Assembly (NCBI RefSeq): GCF_040567655.1
Contig: NZ_JBEXAC010000001.1
Location: forward strand, 1,798,001-1,862,000
From: Chitinophaga sp. H8
GTDB lineage: Bacteria; Bacteroidota; Bacteroidia; Chitinophagales; Chitinophagaceae
DNA: 64,000 nucleotides
Reading direction: 5' to 3'
This document shows, one piece after another, positions 46,243-56,150 of this stretch (within the stretch, counting starts at the first letter, position 1; every line of letters starts with the position of its first letter). A model generated the notes under the pieces. That model worked only from the letters and a program-made list of their open reading frames with translations, searched no databases and was not told the origin of the DNA. Made by a program: the position numbers and the translations under genes.

Positions 46243-47220
46243 ATGAGCAAAGGCATTACAAATACCTCAGGCAATTTTACCTTTTATGAACGTTTTGTGT
46301 CGCCTGACGAACTATATTCCCCTGATCTGATAGAGGAAAATGAAGTTATTCCATTACCCTATGGTAATCTGGAAATTAAATCCTGGTATTTCGATGGGCT
46401 GCGGATATCTATGCGTAAACAACGCTACAATGATTACTACCTGTTTGAAAAGATCAATACACAGGATGTGGTGTATATGCAGTTTAACCTGAAAGGAAGG
46501 AGTACGATTTATCAATTGGGAAATGAGTATGATGTAAAACCTCATCTGCATAATATTGTTTACTCCAAAGGGAATAATAACACTTTCCGTAATGGTGCCC
46601 TGGAATCGGTAATTTTTGAAATACAGTTTGCTCCGCCGGTTTTTCTGAAGATTATCCAGGATAGTAATGAGGTGCTGAAACGTTTTGCAGATAAGATGCT
46701 GGAAGGAAAACCGGTGGTACTGGCGCCGCAATCCCTGGAAGTTACACCAGACCTGGAGCAGGCAATACAGGCCATCATTAACTGCCGCTTTTCGGGAGGA
46801 CTCAAAAAAATGTACCTGTTGTCCAAAAGTATTGAGATCCTCGTACTACAGGCAGAAGCCTACAACCGCTCGCTGGAAATAAGGGCGGCTAAAGGATTGA
46901 ACAGTACAGCAAAAGAAAAGGTGCTGCATGCGCGGGAATATCTCATAGAGAATGTAGAAACACCTCCCAGTCTGTCCGAGCTGTCCAGAATTGTGGGGAT
47001 TAACGAATACAATCTGAAGAAAGGGTTTAAAGAAGTATTTAACACTACTGTATTTGGGTATTTATCAGATTACCGGCTGGACACTGCCCGCCAGCAATTG
47101 CTGGATACTGAAAAGACGGTGAGCGAAATAGCTTATGAACTGGGGTATTCCTCTCCCCAGCATTTCAGCAGTGCCTTCCGCAAGAAATTTGGGCGCTCCC
47201 CACGGGATGCAAAAAAATAA
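46243..47220 (+). CDS. AraC-family transcriptional regulator
   Basis: The ATG at 46243 gives 325 aa; the TTG at 46237 is a poorer start. The N-terminal 220 residues form an unrecognised sensing region. The C-terminal helix-turn-helix pair is clear: PSLSELSRIVGINEYNLKKGFKEVF and VSEIAYELGYSSPQHFSSAFRKKFGRSP. TAATTTTG at 46181-46188 fits a -7 box. Siderophore- and stress-type AraC proteins such as PchR share this layout. The SRPBCC gene downstream has its own promoter but may be its target. Confidence 0.92.
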   Translation: MSKGITNTSGNFTFYERFVSPDELYSPDLIEENEVIPLPYGNLEIKSWYFDGLRISMRKQRYNDYYLFEKINTQDVVYMQFNLKGRSTIYQLGNEYDVKPHLHNIVYSKGNNNTFRNGALESVIFEIQFAPPVFLKIIQDSNEVLKRFADKMLEGKPVVLAPQSLEVTPDLEQAIQAIINCRFSGGLKKMYLLSKSIEILVLQAEAYNRSLEIRAAKGLNSTAKEKVLHAREYLIENVETPPSLSELSRIVGINEYNLKKGFKEVFNTTVFGYLSDYRLDTARQQLLDTEKTVSEIAYELGYSSPQHFSSAFRKKFGRSPRDAKK

Positions 47221-47254
47221 CGGAACTTATACGTTTTACTCCCGATTATATACG

Positions 47255-47282
47255 TTGGTCATTGATGGCCCACCTATCTTTG
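47255..47282 (+). promoter_or_regulatory. Bacteroidota-type promoter of the SRPBCC gene
   Basis: TTG (47255-47257), 17 bases, then TATCTTTG (47275-47282) match the -33/-7 consensus. The ATG at 47318 lies 35 bases beyond the -7 box. Confidence 0.65.
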
Positions 47283-47317
47283 TTTCATAAAACCGCATCT
47301 GTCAACATAAAAAAAGT

Positions 47318-47773
47318 ATGATGAAAAATACACTGACTGTAGAGGAAACAATTACGATCAATGCCACTCCTGCAAAGGTTTGGGAAGTACTTACCTCACC
47401 TGAATACACCAAACAGTATATGGTGGGCTGTGCAGCGGAGTCCGACTGGAAAGCAGGCAGTCCGCTGCTCTGGAAGCTGGAACATGAAGGAAAGGAGATC
47501 GTATGTGTAAAAGGGGATATCGTACAGAGCGATCCCGCAAAATACCTGGAATATACAGTAATAGCCCCCGGTATGGAAGGGGTGCCGGATATTCCGGCCA
47601 ACTACCTTACCGTAAAATATACATTGACGCCGGAGAACGGGCAAACAGTACTGTCCGTATGGCAGGGGGACTTTGCAAAAGTAGCTATGGGAGATGTTCG
47701 TTACCAGCATACAGTAAGTGATGGTGGCTGGATGGATACGCTTACCAAGATAAAAGTTGCCGCAGAAAATTAG
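47318..47773 (+). CDS. SRPBCC/AHSA1-like protein
   Basis: This 151-aa soluble protein has the START-like fold pattern: an initial strand VEETITINATPAKVWEVLTSPEY, then DWKAGSPLLWK, and a closing long helix with GGWMDTLTKIK. Proteins of this family bind small hydrophobic ligands or, as AHSA1, help Hsp90; the ligand is unknown. They often sit beside regulators in Bacteroidota, here an AraC gene. An adjacent second ATG makes the start ambiguous by one codon. About 200 bases follow without a gene before sigma factor 2. Confidence 0.9.
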   Translation: MMKNTLTVEETITINATPAKVWEVLTSPEYTKQYMVGCAAESDWKAGSPLLWKLEHEGKEIVCVKGDIVQSDPAKYLEYTVIAPGMEGVPDIPANYLTVKYTLTPENGQTVLSVWQGDFAKVAMGDVRYQHTVSDGGWMDTLTKIKVAAEN

Positions 47774-47976
47774 TCGTCTTTTATTATTAGGGAGGGACTC
47801 CCGTCAGATCAAATTTAGTTTCAGCTACCGCTTTTGGGAATGCCTGGTTAAAAACAAACAGTCACCGCAGTTTCGGCCTGGAAGATGAATCACATCGGGT
47901 AAAATAAGATGGGATAAAGTCTTTGGTTAATTTGAAAATTAGTAGTACTTTTTGTTCGTCAACCAAAAGCCAGTTT

Positions 47977-48600
47977 ATGAATGCTGCCGGATTATCCGGA
48001 TCGCCCCAGGCTCCTCACTTACATGCAGCTTCCTCACAGGAAGAGCTATGGCAACGGTTCCGTCATGGAAGCAGGGATGCATTAGCTGCTATTTATTGGA
48101 GTAATATTGATGATCTGTATAATTATGGACTGCACTTTTGTGGGGATAAGGAAAGGGTAAAGGATTGTCTGCAGGACCTTTTCCAGGATCTGTGGCAAAG
48201 CCGGGAGCACCTTTGCGAAACGCTGCAGAATATCAGGTATTACCTGTTGAGCTGCCTGCGCCGCAAGCTATTACGGGCATTGCAGAAAGAACGTCGCTGG
48301 CGCAAAGAGTCTGATACTATTCCCTTTGAATTTGAGCTGACTCCGCCACATGAATACACCATTATTCAGGATGAGGCACGTAAAGAACAATGGCAGCAAC
48401 TGCACCTGGCATTGTCAAAGCTATCACGCCGGCAACGGGAAGCTATATATCTCCGTTTTTTTCAAAATCTCTCTTACCAACAGGTGGCAGATATAATGTC
48501 TATGAGAGTAGATTCTGTATATAATATTATCTCCAAAGCTATTGGGGAGATGAAAAAGACATTAACCCTTCCACTTATCCTACTGTTGCTGCAACGCTAA
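47977..48600 (+). CDS. ECF RNA polymerase sigma factor, locus 2
   Basis: The ATG at 47977 gives 207 aa; the frame extends 18 codons upstream into unlikely sequence. The sigma-2 region includes YNYGLHFCGDKERVKDCLQDLFQDLW and NIRYYLLSCLRRKLL. Sigma-4 carries LSRRQREAIYLRFFQNLSYQQVADIM with MRVDSVYNIISKAIGEM as the recognition helix. A FecR gene, SusC and SusD follow, so it should control locus 2. A TTTGG...TACTTTTTG pattern upstream resembles the housekeeping promoter with one extra base. Confidence 0.9.
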   Translation: MNAAGLSGSPQAPHLHAASSQEELWQRFRHGSRDALAAIYWSNIDDLYNYGLHFCGDKERVKDCLQDLFQDLWQSREHLCETLQNIRYYLLSCLRRKLLRALQKERRWRKESDTIPFEFELTPPHEYTIIQDEARKEQWQQLHLALSKLSRRQREAIYLRFFQNLSYQQVADIMSMRVDSVYNIISKAIGEMKKTLTLPLILLLLQR

Positions 48601-48663
48601 TACCCCTACAGTAGCGGATTCCCAATTTATTTAAAAAAAAAGTTCCCAAAAAATGATGAGGTT

Positions 48664-49761
48664 TTGTCCCAAAGTGGCTCTATACTAAAAAGGTCACATT
48701 TGAAAGCCAGGGACTACCAGTTATATACTGCGCGGGATTTTGCCCTCGATGAGGACTTTCAGGAATGGGTGTTACAGCCGGATATCAAAAATACGTATGT
48801 ATGGGAATCCTGGCTGCGGGCAAATCCTGATAAGCAACCATTGATAGCAGAGGCTACCAGGTTGGTGAAGGCTATCGGGTTCAGGCAATACAAAATATCT
48901 GACCATGATAAAACACAGCTGTGGGATAGTATCTGGGAAAATATGGGGGAGGACCATGAAGCGGCAGAGTTACCTGTTCCCATACGCAGGAGTATATGGA
49001 CGCATGCCTGGAAATACGCTGCAGCGCTGGTGCTCGGACTGATATTAACCGGTGTATGGCTGGCAGAAAAACGATTCGGCTTTGAAGCAGTGACCTTTAG
49101 TGCAAGTACCAACCTGGGAGAAGTAAAACAGATATGGCTGCCGGATAGCTCATCTGTTGTTTTAAATGCAGGCTCCAGCATTGTATACGCAGAGAAAAAC
49201 GCACAGATCAGGGAAGTATGGCTGGAAGGGGAAGCCTATTTTCACGTAAAGCATACCCGTCATGCACAAAAATTTGTAGTACATACGAATGAACACCTTG
49301 CAGTAGAAGTATTGGGCACCCGCTTTAATGTCAATAACTTTGGCAACAACGTGGCGGTGGTATTACAGGAGGGGCAGATAAAGCTGAGCATAACGGAAAC
49401 AGACCTTCGTAATAAAACACAGCTATACCTGAAACCCGGAGAAATGGTTAACTACAGTAAGGTGGACGGAGATTATAACAAAAATAACATCACGGTAGAT
49501 ACCTATGTTGCGTGGATTTCCAAAAGGATCAGCATGGACAACTATACATTGGCAGACGCAGGCGTGTTTATGCAGCAGGTATTTGGAAAGCGGCTGGTCG
49601 TAAAGGACTCTGTGATGTTGAACTACAAGGTTTCTGGATCGATGCCTATTATATATAATGCGGATACCATGCTTATGCAATTTGAAAAAGTATTCAGGGT
49701 ACAGTTCAGGCAGCAGGGAAATGAGTTCTGGGTAAAAAACAAAAGAACAGATCAGCCTTAA
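48664..49761 (+). CDS. FecR-type anti-sigma factor, locus 2
   Basis: This protein is about 365 aa if started at TTG 48664; no ATG lies in frame before residue 94, and a second TTG at 48700 is also possible. The N-terminal helices (YTARDFALDEDFQEWV) precede one membrane span (about 118-135, YAAALVLGLILTGVWL). The FecR domain (about 145-260; VLNAGSSIVYAEKN, VLGTRFNVNNFG) and a DUF4974-type C-terminal domain follow. It would sequester the locus 2 sigma factor and respond to the STN domain of the downstream SusC. Confidence 0.88.
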   Translation: MSQSGSILKRSHLKARDYQLYTARDFALDEDFQEWVLQPDIKNTYVWESWLRANPDKQPLIAEATRLVKAIGFRQYKISDHDKTQLWDSIWENMGEDHEAAELPVPIRRSIWTHAWKYAAALVLGLILTGVWLAEKRFGFEAVTFSASTNLGEVKQIWLPDSSSVVLNAGSSIVYAEKNAQIREVWLEGEAYFHVKHTRHAQKFVVHTNEHLAVEVLGTRFNVNNFGNNVAVVLQEGQIKLSITETDLRNKTQLYLKPGEMVNYSKVDGDYNKNNITVDTYVAWISKRISMDNYTLADAGVFMQQVFGKRLVVKDSVMLNYKVSGSMPIIYNADTMLMQFEKVFRVQFRQQGNEFWVKNKRTDQP

Positions 49762-49910
49762 ATAAGATTTCAACCAAATAGCAGCACGGAAATTTCAAGC
49801 AGATAACAAAATAAGGATTGTAGCAAAATAAGTAACACAGGTATGTAACATGCCCTGTGAACAGAGAAGATATGTAATTCCATTCCCATAACAATTAAAA
49901 CCCTTTGCAC

Positions 49911-52900
49911 ATGAAAACACGTTTACGTGTGCTGCTGATGCAGGCATTGGCATTATCCTTACTTGGAGCTCCATTGGTTGCCCAGGACCTGGCCACCAAT
50001 AATAACCGGAGTAATGCGCCAGCCTCCAACAGCCAGATAGAAGAAATGTCCCTCAAACGCGCACTGCAGCAAACCGAATCCAGATTTAGTGTTTCTATAG
50101 CTTATAAAAGCGAACTGATAAAAAATAAAAAGGTACGTATTGACCTCAGTATCTGTCAAACGCCGGAAGATGCGCTGCATAAAGCCCTGGGGCAATTTGA
50201 CCTGTCGTTTGAAAAAGTAAGGGAACATTTTTATCTCATCACGGAAAAGAAACGGGCAGAGGCTGTTCCTGCTCATCTGCTGAGTGGTGTACAGCGTACC
50301 TTGCGCGGTAAAGTAACAGATAAAAGTGGTAACGGCCTGGTGGGCGTTACCCTTAAAATAAAAGGAACCAACACCGGCACCGTCAGTACGGGTGATGGTA
50401 CTTTCTCACTCTCCATTGCAGGTACCGGCAATGAAGTATTGGAAGCCTCCTATATTGGATATGCCACACAGGAAATACCGGTAGGCAATCAACAGGTGAT
50501 CAATATCACCCTATTGGAAGGCAATAGTGTGCTGAATGAAGTGATTGTCACTGGTTATACCTCTCAGCGCAGAAAAGACCTCACTGGTGCAATCAGTGTG
50601 GTACGGTTGGATGATATGACCAAACAACCGAGTGGCCTGGTAGTAAACCAATTACAGGGACAGGCATCCGGTGTTACGATTATCGGATCCGGACAGCCAG
50701 GGGAAGAACCGCTGGTACATATCCGTGGGGTCAATACTTTTGGTACCAACACCCCATTATATGTAGTGGATGGAGTACCTACGCAAAGTATCAATGACCT
50801 GAACCCGAATGATATTGCCTCATTACAGGTGCTTAAAGATGCGGGTGCAGCCTCTATTTATGGCTCCCGTGCTTCTAATGGGGTGATTATCATTACCACC
50901 AAAAAAGGCAGTGGTAAAGTAACCGTACAGTATGATGCCTACTATGGCCGTCAATACCCTAAAGGTGGGAATGTATGGAACACCCTCAACCCGCAGGAAA
51001 TGGCCAATCTGAAATGGATGACCCTGCGGAATTCCAATGAAGAGCTGGCAGATACGCTCTATGGCAGAGGGGCACAGCCTGTATTGCCGGATTACCTGAA
51101 TCCCGTAGGATTAAAAGAAGGTGATCCCCGCACTAATCCGGACCTGTATTATATTAATCCGGATTATACTTCTGCAGATGATTATAACAACTTCTACCGT
51201 ATTACGAGAGCAAATAAAGCAGGTACAGACTGGTATCATGAAATATTCCGGCCGGCTCCGATTACCAGTCACAATATATCTGTAAGCGGTGGCGGTGATA
51301 AAGGCAACTACCTGTTTTCTTTCAATTATTTTAATCAGCAGGGCACACTGATGAATACCTATCTGAAAAGATATACCATCCGCTCCAACAGCCAGTTTAA
51401 TATCAGCAAAGGTATCCGCATTGGCCAGAACCTGGCCGTGTCAGTTACTGATAATCCTACCATCAGCCCGTTGAGTGCAGATAATGCTATTGGCATGGCT
51501 TTCCGGGAGCAACCTATTATTCCGGTATATGACATCAAAGGGAATTTTGCGGGCACTTCCACCATTGGTTTAGGAGATGGCGCCAATCCGGTAGCTACAC
51601 AATACCGTACCCGCAATGACAGGGGGCAGGCAAATCGTGTGCTGGGCAATGTATATGCAGATGTTGACTTCCTGGATTATTTTACCCTGCATTCCAGTTT
51701 TGGTGGAGAAATATACTCCAACTGGAACCATACTTTTACTTACCCACAGTATGAGAATAAGGAAAACAGTTCTGTAAACTCTTACAATGAAACGAACAAT
51801 AACGGATATAACTGGACCTGGACGAACACCCTTACCTTCCACAAGATATTTGCGAATGCCCACGACCTGAAGGTACTGGTAGGGACAGAGGCATATGATG
51901 AACGCACCAGGACACAGGGAGGTACCACCCTGGACTATTTTTCCTTTGATCCGATTTTTGTAGATAATGGCACGGGCTCCGGTGGACAAACCATTACTGC
52001 TACCAGAACATCCGAAGGCCTGGCTTCGCTGATAGGCCGCGTGGACTATGCCTTCCGCGAAAAGTACCTGTTAAGTGCTACCATTCGCCGGGATGGATCC
52101 TCCAAATTTGGCCCTAACAGCCGTTATGGTTGGTTCCCTGCATTCAGCGCTGCCTGGCGCGTTTCTCAGGAACCATTCATGAAAAATGTGTCCTGGATCA
52201 ATGATCTGAAACTGCGTGGTGGCTGGGGAATCATGGGTAATCAACTGAATCTTAGTGCAGGTAATGCGTTCTCCCTTTTTGGTGGAAATAAGAATACCTC
52301 CTTTTATGACCTGAGAGGCACTAACAATAGTATACTGCAGGGATTCCAGCAGTTCCAGATCGCTAACCCTGATGCCAGGTGGGAAAAGGATATTAATGCC
52401 AACATTGGTATTGATGCCAGTTTATTTGGCGGAAAACTGGATATAGCTGCCGACTATTATGAAAAGAATATTACCGATCTGCTTTACAATCCTGAATTGC
52501 CAGGTTCTTATGGAACCGCACCGCCACCATTTGTAAATGTGGCTAACATGAAGAATAACGGGATAGACATCACGGTAGGCTCACATACCAATATTACCAG
52601 GGATCTGAAACTGGATGCAACACTTACTTTTACTACTTATAAGAACAGGATTGTTAAACTGGCTGATGGCGTGGATTACTTTGAAGAAGACGGTCGCCGG
52701 CTGGAAGGCAGCAAAATTATACGTAATGCTGCCGGCCATCCTGTATCCTCTTTTTATGGTTACCAGGTAATTGGTTTCTGGAATGATGAGGCCGAAATAG
52801 AGGCCGCTAATAAAGAAGCTCAGGAGGCTACCAAAAATCCTGATGCAGAATACCAGACAGAGGCAGGTGTAGGACGTTTCCGCTATGCAGATATTAATCA

Positions 52901-53453
52901 CGACGGGCAGATCAATGGTGATGACCGTACTTTTCTGGGAAATCCCAATCCTAAGATCTCTTATGGCATCAACCTGGGATTTACCTATAAGAACTTTGAC
53001 TTCAGCATTTTTCTCTATGGGGTACATGGTAACCAGATATGGAATAATATCCGGTGGTGGATGGACTTCCCCGGGCCTTTTGAAGGGGCAAAGAGTAAAA
53101 CAGCTTTGTACGATTCCTGGCTGCCTGACCGCAAAAATGCAAGGGCTCCTATTCAGGAAAGCGCCAGTACTTTCAGTACTAACAATGTTCCCAATTCTTA
53201 CTTTGTTGAAAATGGTGCTTACCTGAGAGCGAAGAATATCCAATTGGGATACACTTTCCCGAAGAATATGCTCAGCAGGATAAGAGTAGAAAGGCTGCGT
53301 ATTTATGTGCAGGCAGCCAACCTGTTTACCATTACCAAATATACAGGCATGGATCCTGAAATTGGTGGTAGCGGCGTCACTGATTATGGTATTGATGATG
53401 GTGCTTATCCCAGCCAGCGCCAGTTCCTGGCAGGTATCAATCTGAGCTTCTGA
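49911..53453 (+). CDS. SusC/RagA-family TonB-linked outer-membrane protein, locus 2
   Basis: The ATG at 49911 gives 1180 aa. A signal peptide (LLGAPLVAQ) is followed by an STN domain (about 45-110; SLKRALQQTESRFSVSIAY), a carboxypeptidase-like domain (about 125-205; LRGKVTDKSGNGLVGVTLK), and a SusC plug (LNEVIVTGYTSQRRKDLTGAIS, PLYVVDGVP, LQVLKDAGAASIYGSRASNGV), then the barrel ending in FLAGINLSF. It would import an oligomer with the SusD protein encoded 31 bases downstream. The STN domain predicts signalling to the preceding FecR. The 149 bases before it contain only a small CACAGG/CCTGTG hairpin. Confidence 0.94.
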   Translation: MKTRLRVLLMQALALSLLGAPLVAQDLATNNNRSNAPASNSQIEEMSLKRALQQTESRFSVSIAYKSELIKNKKVRIDLSICQTPEDALHKALGQFDLSFEKVREHFYLITEKKRAEAVPAHLLSGVQRTLRGKVTDKSGNGLVGVTLKIKGTNTGTVSTGDGTFSLSIAGTGNEVLEASYIGYATQEIPVGNQQVINITLLEGNSVLNEVIVTGYTSQRRKDLTGAISVVRLDDMTKQPSGLVVNQLQGQASGVTIIGSGQPGEEPLVHIRGVNTFGTNTPLYVVDGVPTQSINDLNPNDIASLQVLKDAGAASIYGSRASNGVIIITTKKGSGKVTVQYDAYYGRQYPKGGNVWNTLNPQEMANLKWMTLRNSNEELADTLYGRGAQPVLPDYLNPVGLKEGDPRTNPDLYYINPDYTSADDYNNFYRITRANKAGTDWYHEIFRPAPITSHNISVSGGGDKGNYLFSFNYFNQQGTLMNTYLKRYTIRSNSQFNISKGIRIGQNLAVSVTDNPTISPLSADNAIGMAFREQPIIPVYDIKGNFAGTSTIGLGDGANPVATQYRTRNDRGQANRVLGNVYADVDFLDYFTLHSSFGGEIYSNWNHTFTYPQYENKENSSVNSYNETNNNGYNWTWTNTLTFHKIFANAHDLKVLVGTEAYDERTRTQGGTTLDYFSFDPIFVDNGTGSGGQTITATRTSEGLASLIGRVDYAFREKYLLSATIRRDGSSKFGPNSRYGWFPAFSAAWRVSQEPFMKNVSWINDLKLRGGWGIMGNQLNLSAGNAFSLFGGNKNTSFYDLRGTNNSILQGFQQFQIANPDARWEKDINANIGIDASLFGGKLDIAADYYEKNITDLLYNPELPGSYGTAPPPFVNVANMKNNGIDITVGSHTNITRDLKLDATLTFTTYKNRIVKLADGVDYFEEDGRRLEGSKIIRNAAGHPVSSFYGYQVIGFWNDEAEIEAANKEAQEATKNPDAEYQTEAGVGRFRYADINHDGQINGDDRTFLGNPNPKISYGINLGFTYKNFDFSIFLYGVHGNQIWNNIRWWMDFPGPFEGAKSKTALYDSWLPDRKNARAPIQESASTFSTNNVPNSYFVENGAYLRAKNIQLGYTFPKNMLSRIRVERLRIYVQAANLFTITKYTGMDPEIGGSGVTDYGIDDGAYPSQRQFLAGINLSF

Positions 53454-53484
53454 TCATCATTTGTAAACATTAAAAAAGTCTGCG

Positions 53485-55236
53485 ATGAAAACAACGCGTA
53501 AAAATATATTCATGTTTGGGATGATAGCTATCTGCCTGTTGTCCAACTCCTGTAGTAAAAGCTTTCTGGAACGTACTCCGCCAGGTGCACTGGATGAAGC
53601 TTTGCTGGCTAATAAAAAAGGTATTGGCGTATTATTAATTGGTGTGTATGGTGCATTGGATGGCCAGGACTATGTAGATGGGGATATGGTAAATCTGGCT
53701 GGTGGTAGTGGTTACGCCGTATCTCCGGATAACTGGATTTATGGTAGTGTATGTGGTGGAGATGCACATAAGGGCAGTGATGCAGGAGATTCTCCGGCAA
53801 CACTGGCCATCGCCCGTTTTTCCACTGATGCCAACAATGGTTATTTCAGTGATAAATGGCGGGTTAACTATGAAGGGATTGCCCGTGCCAATACAGTGCT
53901 TCGTGTATTGGAGAAAGTAAAGGATATGACAGATGATGAAAAGAAAGAAGCCGCGGCGGAAGCGCGTTTCCTGCGTGGCCATTATTACTTTGATCTGCAC
54001 AAGATGTTTAACAAGGTACCCTGGATAGATGAGCATGCCACTGATTATAAAGCGAAAAATGATAAAGAGATTTTATCCCTTATACGGGAGGATCTGAAAT
54101 TTGCCATGGACAACCTGCATGAAACACAGGAAGAAGTAGGAAGACCTAATAAGTGGGCAGCTGCCTGTTACCTGGCCAAAGTATTTATGTTTGATCACAA
54201 GTATCAGGAAGCAAAACCACTTTTTGACCAGATCACTACCCAGGGCGTAAATGCCAAGGGAGAACAATACGAGCTGGTTAATTTTGAAAACAACTTTGAT
54301 GCTGCCACAGAAAATAACTCAGAGTCTGTTTTTTCTATCCAATACGATGCGATGGACAATTCCGGTACTTCTGCAAATGCCAACCAGGGTAATATGTTGA
54401 ACTACCCTTATAATGGACCTTTTAGTTGTTGCGGATTTTATCAGCCTACTTTTGATTTGGTGAATTCATTTGTAACCAATGCACAGGGATTACCATACCT
54501 GGATAATTACAATACACACAATCCGGCAGTAGAATCTGTTGATCCCCGCCTTGACTGGACAGTAGGGCGCCTGGGTATTCCTTACCTGGATTGGGGCAAT
54601 CATCCCGGAGCCGTATGGTCACGTGAAGAATCTTCCGCCGGGCCGTTTTCGCCTAAGAAAAATGTATACTGGCAGGCTACACAGGACAAATATTATGATC
54701 CCCGTGGCTGGGCTCCCGGTAATGCAATCAATTACAACCTGATCCGCTATGCGGATGTATTATTGCTGGCAGCGGAGTGTGAAGCACAATTGCAGAGCCT
54801 GGACAAAGCGCAGGGCTATGTAAATATGGTGAGAAACCGTGCCGCCAAACCCACAGGCTGGGTGCATACCTATCTCGATCCGGCCCAGCCCATGAAAGGA
54901 TTTACAAACATTCCGGCAGGTAATTATAAAGTAGCGCCATATCCTGATGGTAACTTTGCCGCCGGCGGAAAAGAATATGCTTTAAAAGCCATTTATTTTG
55001 AACGTAAACTGGAGCTGGCAATGGAAGGACACCGTTTCTTTGACCTGGTACGCTGGGGAATTGCAGATAAAACCCTGAATGCATTTTTCCAGTATGAGGG
55101 TACCAAGGTGACAGATGTAAGAGGAGCCAGCTTTACCAAAGGTACCAATGAGTATTTCCCGATTCCGCAAAGGCAGATCGATCTGACTACCAAAGGAGGC
55201 GAAAATACCCTTACCCAGAACCCTGGTTACCATTAA
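53485..55236 (+). CDS. SusD/RagB-family nutrient-binding lipoprotein, locus 2
   Basis: This 583-aa lipoprotein has the lipobox LSNSC (Cys about 23). SusD features include the N-terminal YGALDGQDY region, the TPR-like helix AEARFLRGHYYFDLHKMF, RYADVLLLAAECEAQL, and the C-terminal LAMEGHRFFDLVRWG and PIPQRQIDLT. It is larger than a minimal SusD, with a Gly/Asn-rich insertion around residues 255-300. No enzyme gene follows before the terminator at 55265, so locus 2 is a bare sigma-FecR-SusCD unit. Confidence 0.94.
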   Translation: MKTTRKNIFMFGMIAICLLSNSCSKSFLERTPPGALDEALLANKKGIGVLLIGVYGALDGQDYVDGDMVNLAGGSGYAVSPDNWIYGSVCGGDAHKGSDAGDSPATLAIARFSTDANNGYFSDKWRVNYEGIARANTVLRVLEKVKDMTDDEKKEAAAEARFLRGHYYFDLHKMFNKVPWIDEHATDYKAKNDKEILSLIREDLKFAMDNLHETQEEVGRPNKWAAACYLAKVFMFDHKYQEAKPLFDQITTQGVNAKGEQYELVNFENNFDAATENNSESVFSIQYDAMDNSGTSANANQGNMLNYPYNGPFSCCGFYQPTFDLVNSFVTNAQGLPYLDNYNTHNPAVESVDPRLDWTVGRLGIPYLDWGNHPGAVWSREESSAGPFSPKKNVYWQATQDKYYDPRGWAPGNAINYNLIRYADVLLLAAECEAQLQSLDKAQGYVNMVRNRAAKPTGWVHTYLDPAQPMKGFTNIPAGNYKVAPYPDGNFAAGGKEYALKAIYFERKLELAMEGHRFFDLVRWGIADKTLNAFFQYEGTKVTDVRGASFTKGTNEYFPIPQRQIDLTTKGGENTLTQNPGYH

Positions 55237-55264
55237 CCTATCCGCATAGTTCAGTTTTAATACC

Positions 55265-55303
55265 ACAAAAGCCTCATTCCCGGAAAAGGAATGGGGCTTT
55301 TGT
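55265..55303 (+). terminator. terminator of locus 2
   Basis: ACAAAAGCC-T-CATTCC (55265-55280) pairs with GGAATG-G-GGCTTTTGT (55288-55303) over a seven-base loop, 28 bases after the susD stop, and runs into T-rich sequence. Confidence 0.8.
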
Positions 55304-55432
55304 TTGTACCTATTCACTAAAGTACCGTATTGTCAGGAGAGGACTTCGGGATAATTGTATTTATATATTATATTTGATAATGTAATGAAAGAGTGCGGGT
55401 GGTTTAATATTTTAGCGCTCACTGTGGAGGCA

Positions 55433-55975
55433 ATGTGCATGCAACAAGGGGATGAAAAAATATGGATACAGGCGATCAACCGGAAAGAAAAGGAAGGTTT
55501 TTCCCGCCTGTACCGGCATTATTATCAGGCACTTTGTGCCTACGCCTACAATTTTATGACCGATTTTCATATCAGCGAAGAGCTGGTACAGGACCTGTTC
55601 CTCAAGCTTTGGGAAAAAGACCTGGCATTTGAGGACCTCGTTCATGTACGTAGCTATTTGTATAAATCCCTGGCTAACGCATGCCGTAATGCCCTGGAAT
55701 CCCGTAAAGTGAGGGAAATGCACGCTCCCCGTATTGCTACCCTGTATGAAGAGGTCTTTCATAATGATTTCCTGGAAAGAGAAGAAGAGAAAATTACCCT
55801 TTTAAGGGCCATTGCTACTTTACCGGAACAATGCCGGAAAGTATTTGAGTTAAGCCGCTTCGAAGAGCTGAAGCACCGTGAAATAGCTACCCAACTGGAT
55901 ATTTCTGAACGTACTGTTGAAAAGCATATTGGGGTGGCATTAAAAAAACTAAAAGCATTATTGGGAGGGAGATAA
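55433..55975 (+). CDS. ECF RNA polymerase sigma factor, locus 3
   Basis: The ATG at 55433 is preceded by GTGGAGGCA, a rare clear Shine-Dalgarno sequence for this phylum, and gives 180 aa; the frame upstream to 55355 is unlikely. Sigma-2 is seen in LYRHYYQALCAYAYNFM and EELVQDLFLKLWE. Sigma-4 is seen in LPEQCRKVFELSRFEELKHREIA with LDISERTVEKHIGVAL as the recognition helix. TATATTTG at 55369-55376 fits the -7 box. It is followed by FecR and a susCD operon. Confidence 0.92.
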   Translation: MCMQQGDEKIWIQAINRKEKEGFSRLYRHYYQALCAYAYNFMTDFHISEELVQDLFLKLWEKDLAFEDLVHVRSYLYKSLANACRNALESRKVREMHAPRIATLYEEVFHNDFLEREEEKITLLRAIATLPEQCRKVFELSRFEELKHREIATQLDISERTVEKHIGVALKKLKALLGGR

Positions 55976-56150
55976 CCCCTGCCTTTTACTAATCTACTAG
56001 TGGCAGCTTCCTACAAGCAATTGTCCAATGGGTATTTTATACAAGGATAATGAGCTTTGCCATAATTTCTACCTTTTATATTTTTTTTGAAATGACTACG
56101 GGTATTTGCCTGTTAACCTGTATTAGTATATATAGTAAGTCAAACCATCC

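Noticed and set aside
48653..48690. ATG-ATG start for the locus 2 FecR
   Set aside because: It is in a different frame and terminates within about 11 codons.
52581..53243. 220-aa minus-strand open frame
   Set aside because: Antisense to the barrel region of the locus 2 susC; no domain or signal.
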